7,501 nucleotides of DNA, taken from the NCBI GenBank assembly GCA_900553335.1, contig USCU01000054.1, positions 1-7,501 on the forward strand, written 5' to 3'. Positions 7,066 to 7,501 of this stretch are shown in pieces. Each line of letters starts with the position of its first letter. The stretch's first letter is position 1. Both the position numbers and the translations under genes were made by a program. Source of the DNA: an uncultured Ruminococcus sp. GTDB taxonomy: Bacteria > Bacillota > Clostridia > Oscillospirales > Ruminococcaceae. The notes under the pieces were generated by a model. It was not told the DNA's origin, did no database searches, and saw only the letters and a list, made by a program, of their open reading frames with translations.

Positions 7066-7088
7066 ATTGTTATATATTATATAACAAT
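7066..7088. promoter_or_regulatory. Perfect 23-bp palindrome in the pspC leader, candidate operator
   Basis: ATTGTTATATA and its exact complement TATATAACAAT flank a single central T: 11-bp arms with no mismatch. It starts a few nt downstream of the predicted pspC transcription start (about 7092) and lies before the ribosome site (7046-7051). With only one central base it cannot fold well as RNA, so a binding site for a dimeric DNA-binding protein is the more natural reading. A TATAAT hexamer is embedded in it, but no good -35 goes with that. Confidence 0.5.
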
Positions 7089-7097
7089 TAAACATTT

Positions 7098-7132
7098 AAT
7101 TATCCATTGTCCATTATCAACTGTCAATCATA
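7098..7132. repeat. Degenerate 7-bp tandem array (left)
   Basis: Read on the plus strand in steps of seven: AATTATC, CATTGTC, CATTATC, AACTGTC, AATCATA. The first four follow the pattern [A/C]A[T/C]T[A/G]TC with purine/pyrimidine swaps only. This is non-coding and lies upstream of pspC. It resembles the kind of low-complexity intergenic repeat seen in some gut Clostridia and, in principle, the heptamer STRR repeats of cyanobacteria; no homology to the latter is claimed. Confidence 0.6.
7099..7127 (-). promoter_or_regulatory. pspC promoter, lying inside the left heptamer array
   Basis: On the minus strand the -35 is a perfect TTGACA (7127-7122), the spacer is exactly 17 nt, and the -10 is GATAAT (7104-7099, 5 of 6). 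Transcription would start near 7092. Both hexamers are made of bases belonging to the 7-bp repeat units in 7098-7132, so the match could be by chance, but the spacing is ideal and no better candidate precedes pspC. Confidence 0.6.
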
Positions 7133-7440
7133 ATATTCGATTAAAAATATAGTCACCTTTCGTAAGCTTACACCGTAAAATTCGCCTTATTTTTTTGCAT
7201 GCTTACTGTTTCCATCACCGGCGGCGGTCACCTGTTTAACGCATTACAAATCGTCTTTTCCTACCCCTTCTCCCCTATTTCTCCACTTTTGAAGTTTGAG
7301 GTAAAGAAAACTTTGAGCGAGCCAAATCCTGCATCCATTCGGATTTGGCATAAAGTTTATATTGTATGTGAAAACCGCTCCTGACGGTAATGTGCCGAAA
7401 TGCGTTTTATTATTTCAAAGTATTTTCTATCGACAGAATC
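7133..7440. other. Unassigned intergenic segment between the two heptamer arrays
   Basis: I find no supported gene here on either strand. Contents: a 10-bp palindrome GTAAGCTTAC (7162-7171), a T-run (7191-7197), GCATGC (7198-7203), a GC-rich patch ACCGGCGGCGGT (7217-7228) in otherwise AT-rich sequence, a pyrimidine-rich stretch (7254-7290, GGGGAGAAGGGG-like on the minus strand), and a compound hairpin at 7308-7358. A 61-codon plus-strand frame (7199-7384) and a 35-codon minus-strand frame (7351-7244) exist, but both lack a ribosome site and a recognisable domain. The segment could be a non-autonomous repeat element, a small RNA or the remains of one. Confidence 0.5.
7308..7358. other. Compound hairpin in the intergenic segment
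   Basis: The inner stem is a perfect 9 bp, GCCAAATCC (7321-7329) with GGATTTGGC (7341-7349), around an 11-nt loop. An outer 7-bp stem, AAACTTT (7308-7314) with AAAGTTT (7352-7358), encloses it across an asymmetric internal loop (6 nt against 2 nt). On the minus strand the outer stem is followed by TCTTTACC, a weak U-tract. Sixteen base pairs without mismatch suggest a real structure; whether it acts in RNA or DNA is unknown. Confidence 0.5.
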
Positions 7441-7486
7441 AATTACGAATTCCTAATTCCGAATTAATTACGCATTAAGAATTAAG
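7441..7486. repeat. Degenerate 7-bp tandem array (right)
   Basis: Units in order: AATTACG (7441), AATTCCT (7448), AATTCCG (7455), a short AATTA, ATTACGC (7467), ATTAAG (7474) and AATTAAG (7480). The theme is AATT plus three variable bases, with two units losing a base or two. Further TTACG-like sequence continues to about 7493. This is non-coding on both strands. It shares its period with the left array but not its exact unit. Confidence 0.55.
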
Positions 7487-7501
7487 CGTTACGAGCTATT
7501 C

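Noticed and set aside
7262..7290. MraZ-type operator suggested by GTGGAG and GGGGAG repeats on the minus strand
   Set aside because: The units are spaced 11 and 8 nt rather than evenly, and no mraZ or division gene follows.
7244..7351. 35-codon minus-strand frame beginning MPNPNGCRIW
   Set aside because: Its start lies within the hairpin, it has no ribosome site and is very short with no domain; more likely a by-product of the repeat-like sequence.
7199..7384. 61-codon plus-strand open frame beginning MLTVSITGGG in the intergenic segment
   Set aside because: No ribosome site before its ATG (a T-run instead), no recognisable domain, it runs through a perfect hairpin, and it is opposite to the surrounding gene direction. 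A coding role is not excluded if homologues exist, but I cannot support it.
7441..7493. CRISPR-like array at the right edge
   Set aside because: The repeat unit is 7 bp, degenerate and contiguous, with no spacers; not a CRISPR.
7036..7501. tRNA, rRNA or known riboswitch in the long intergenic region
   Set aside because: I could not find a cloverleaf, a T-box-like motif or any riboswitch core I recognise. A covariance search could overturn this.

Overview
The window looks like a piece of chromosome from a low-GC, Gram-positive anaerobe, most likely a member of the Clostridia (an Oscillospirales/Ruminococcus-like gut bacterium is my best guess). The basis is the gene order yicC-remA-gmk-rpoZ-priA, the RemA (DUF370) protein, strong GGAGG-type ribosome sites and the AT-rich spacers. 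All eight genes are read from the minus strand, so transcription runs from high to low coordinates.

Region by region, in order of transcription: (1) 7036-7501 carries no gene I can support. It holds two degenerate 7-bp tandem arrays (7098-7132 and 7441-7486) on either side of about 300 bp of unexplained sequence with a compound hairpin, then a good promoter and a perfect palindrome in front of a small PspC-domain membrane protein (6844-7035). (2) A hairpin terminator (6797-6838) separates pspC from glmS (4878-6701), which has its own promoter and a leader of only about 30 nt. There is no room for a glmS ribozyme. (3) A strong but imperfectly tailed hairpin separates glmS from a HAD-family phosphatase gene (4171-4818), which has no visible promoter of its own and probably depends on readthrough. 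(4) A strong terminator (4115-4143) closes that unit, and its 3' arm doubles as the -35 box of the next promoter. (5) That promoter drives a tight housekeeping operon: yicC (RNase-like), remA (DNA-binding regulator), gmk (GMP kinase), rpoZ (RNA polymerase omega) and priA (replication restart helicase). The remA/gmk and gmk/rpoZ junctions overlap by 8 nt with almost the same sequence, and priA runs off the left edge of the window.

The operon combines RNA turnover, guanine nucleotide supply, RNA polymerase assembly and replication restart. This is a conserved Firmicutes grouping, but coaBC, which sits between rpoZ and priA in Bacillus subtilis, is absent here. glmS and the HAD gene form a separate small unit linked to amino-sugar synthesis. 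The coding content is ordinary. The parts worth a second look are non-coding: the heptamer arrays, one of which supplies the predicted pspC promoter, the segment between them, the overlapping terminator/promoter, and two look-alike hairpins just upstream of two start codons.
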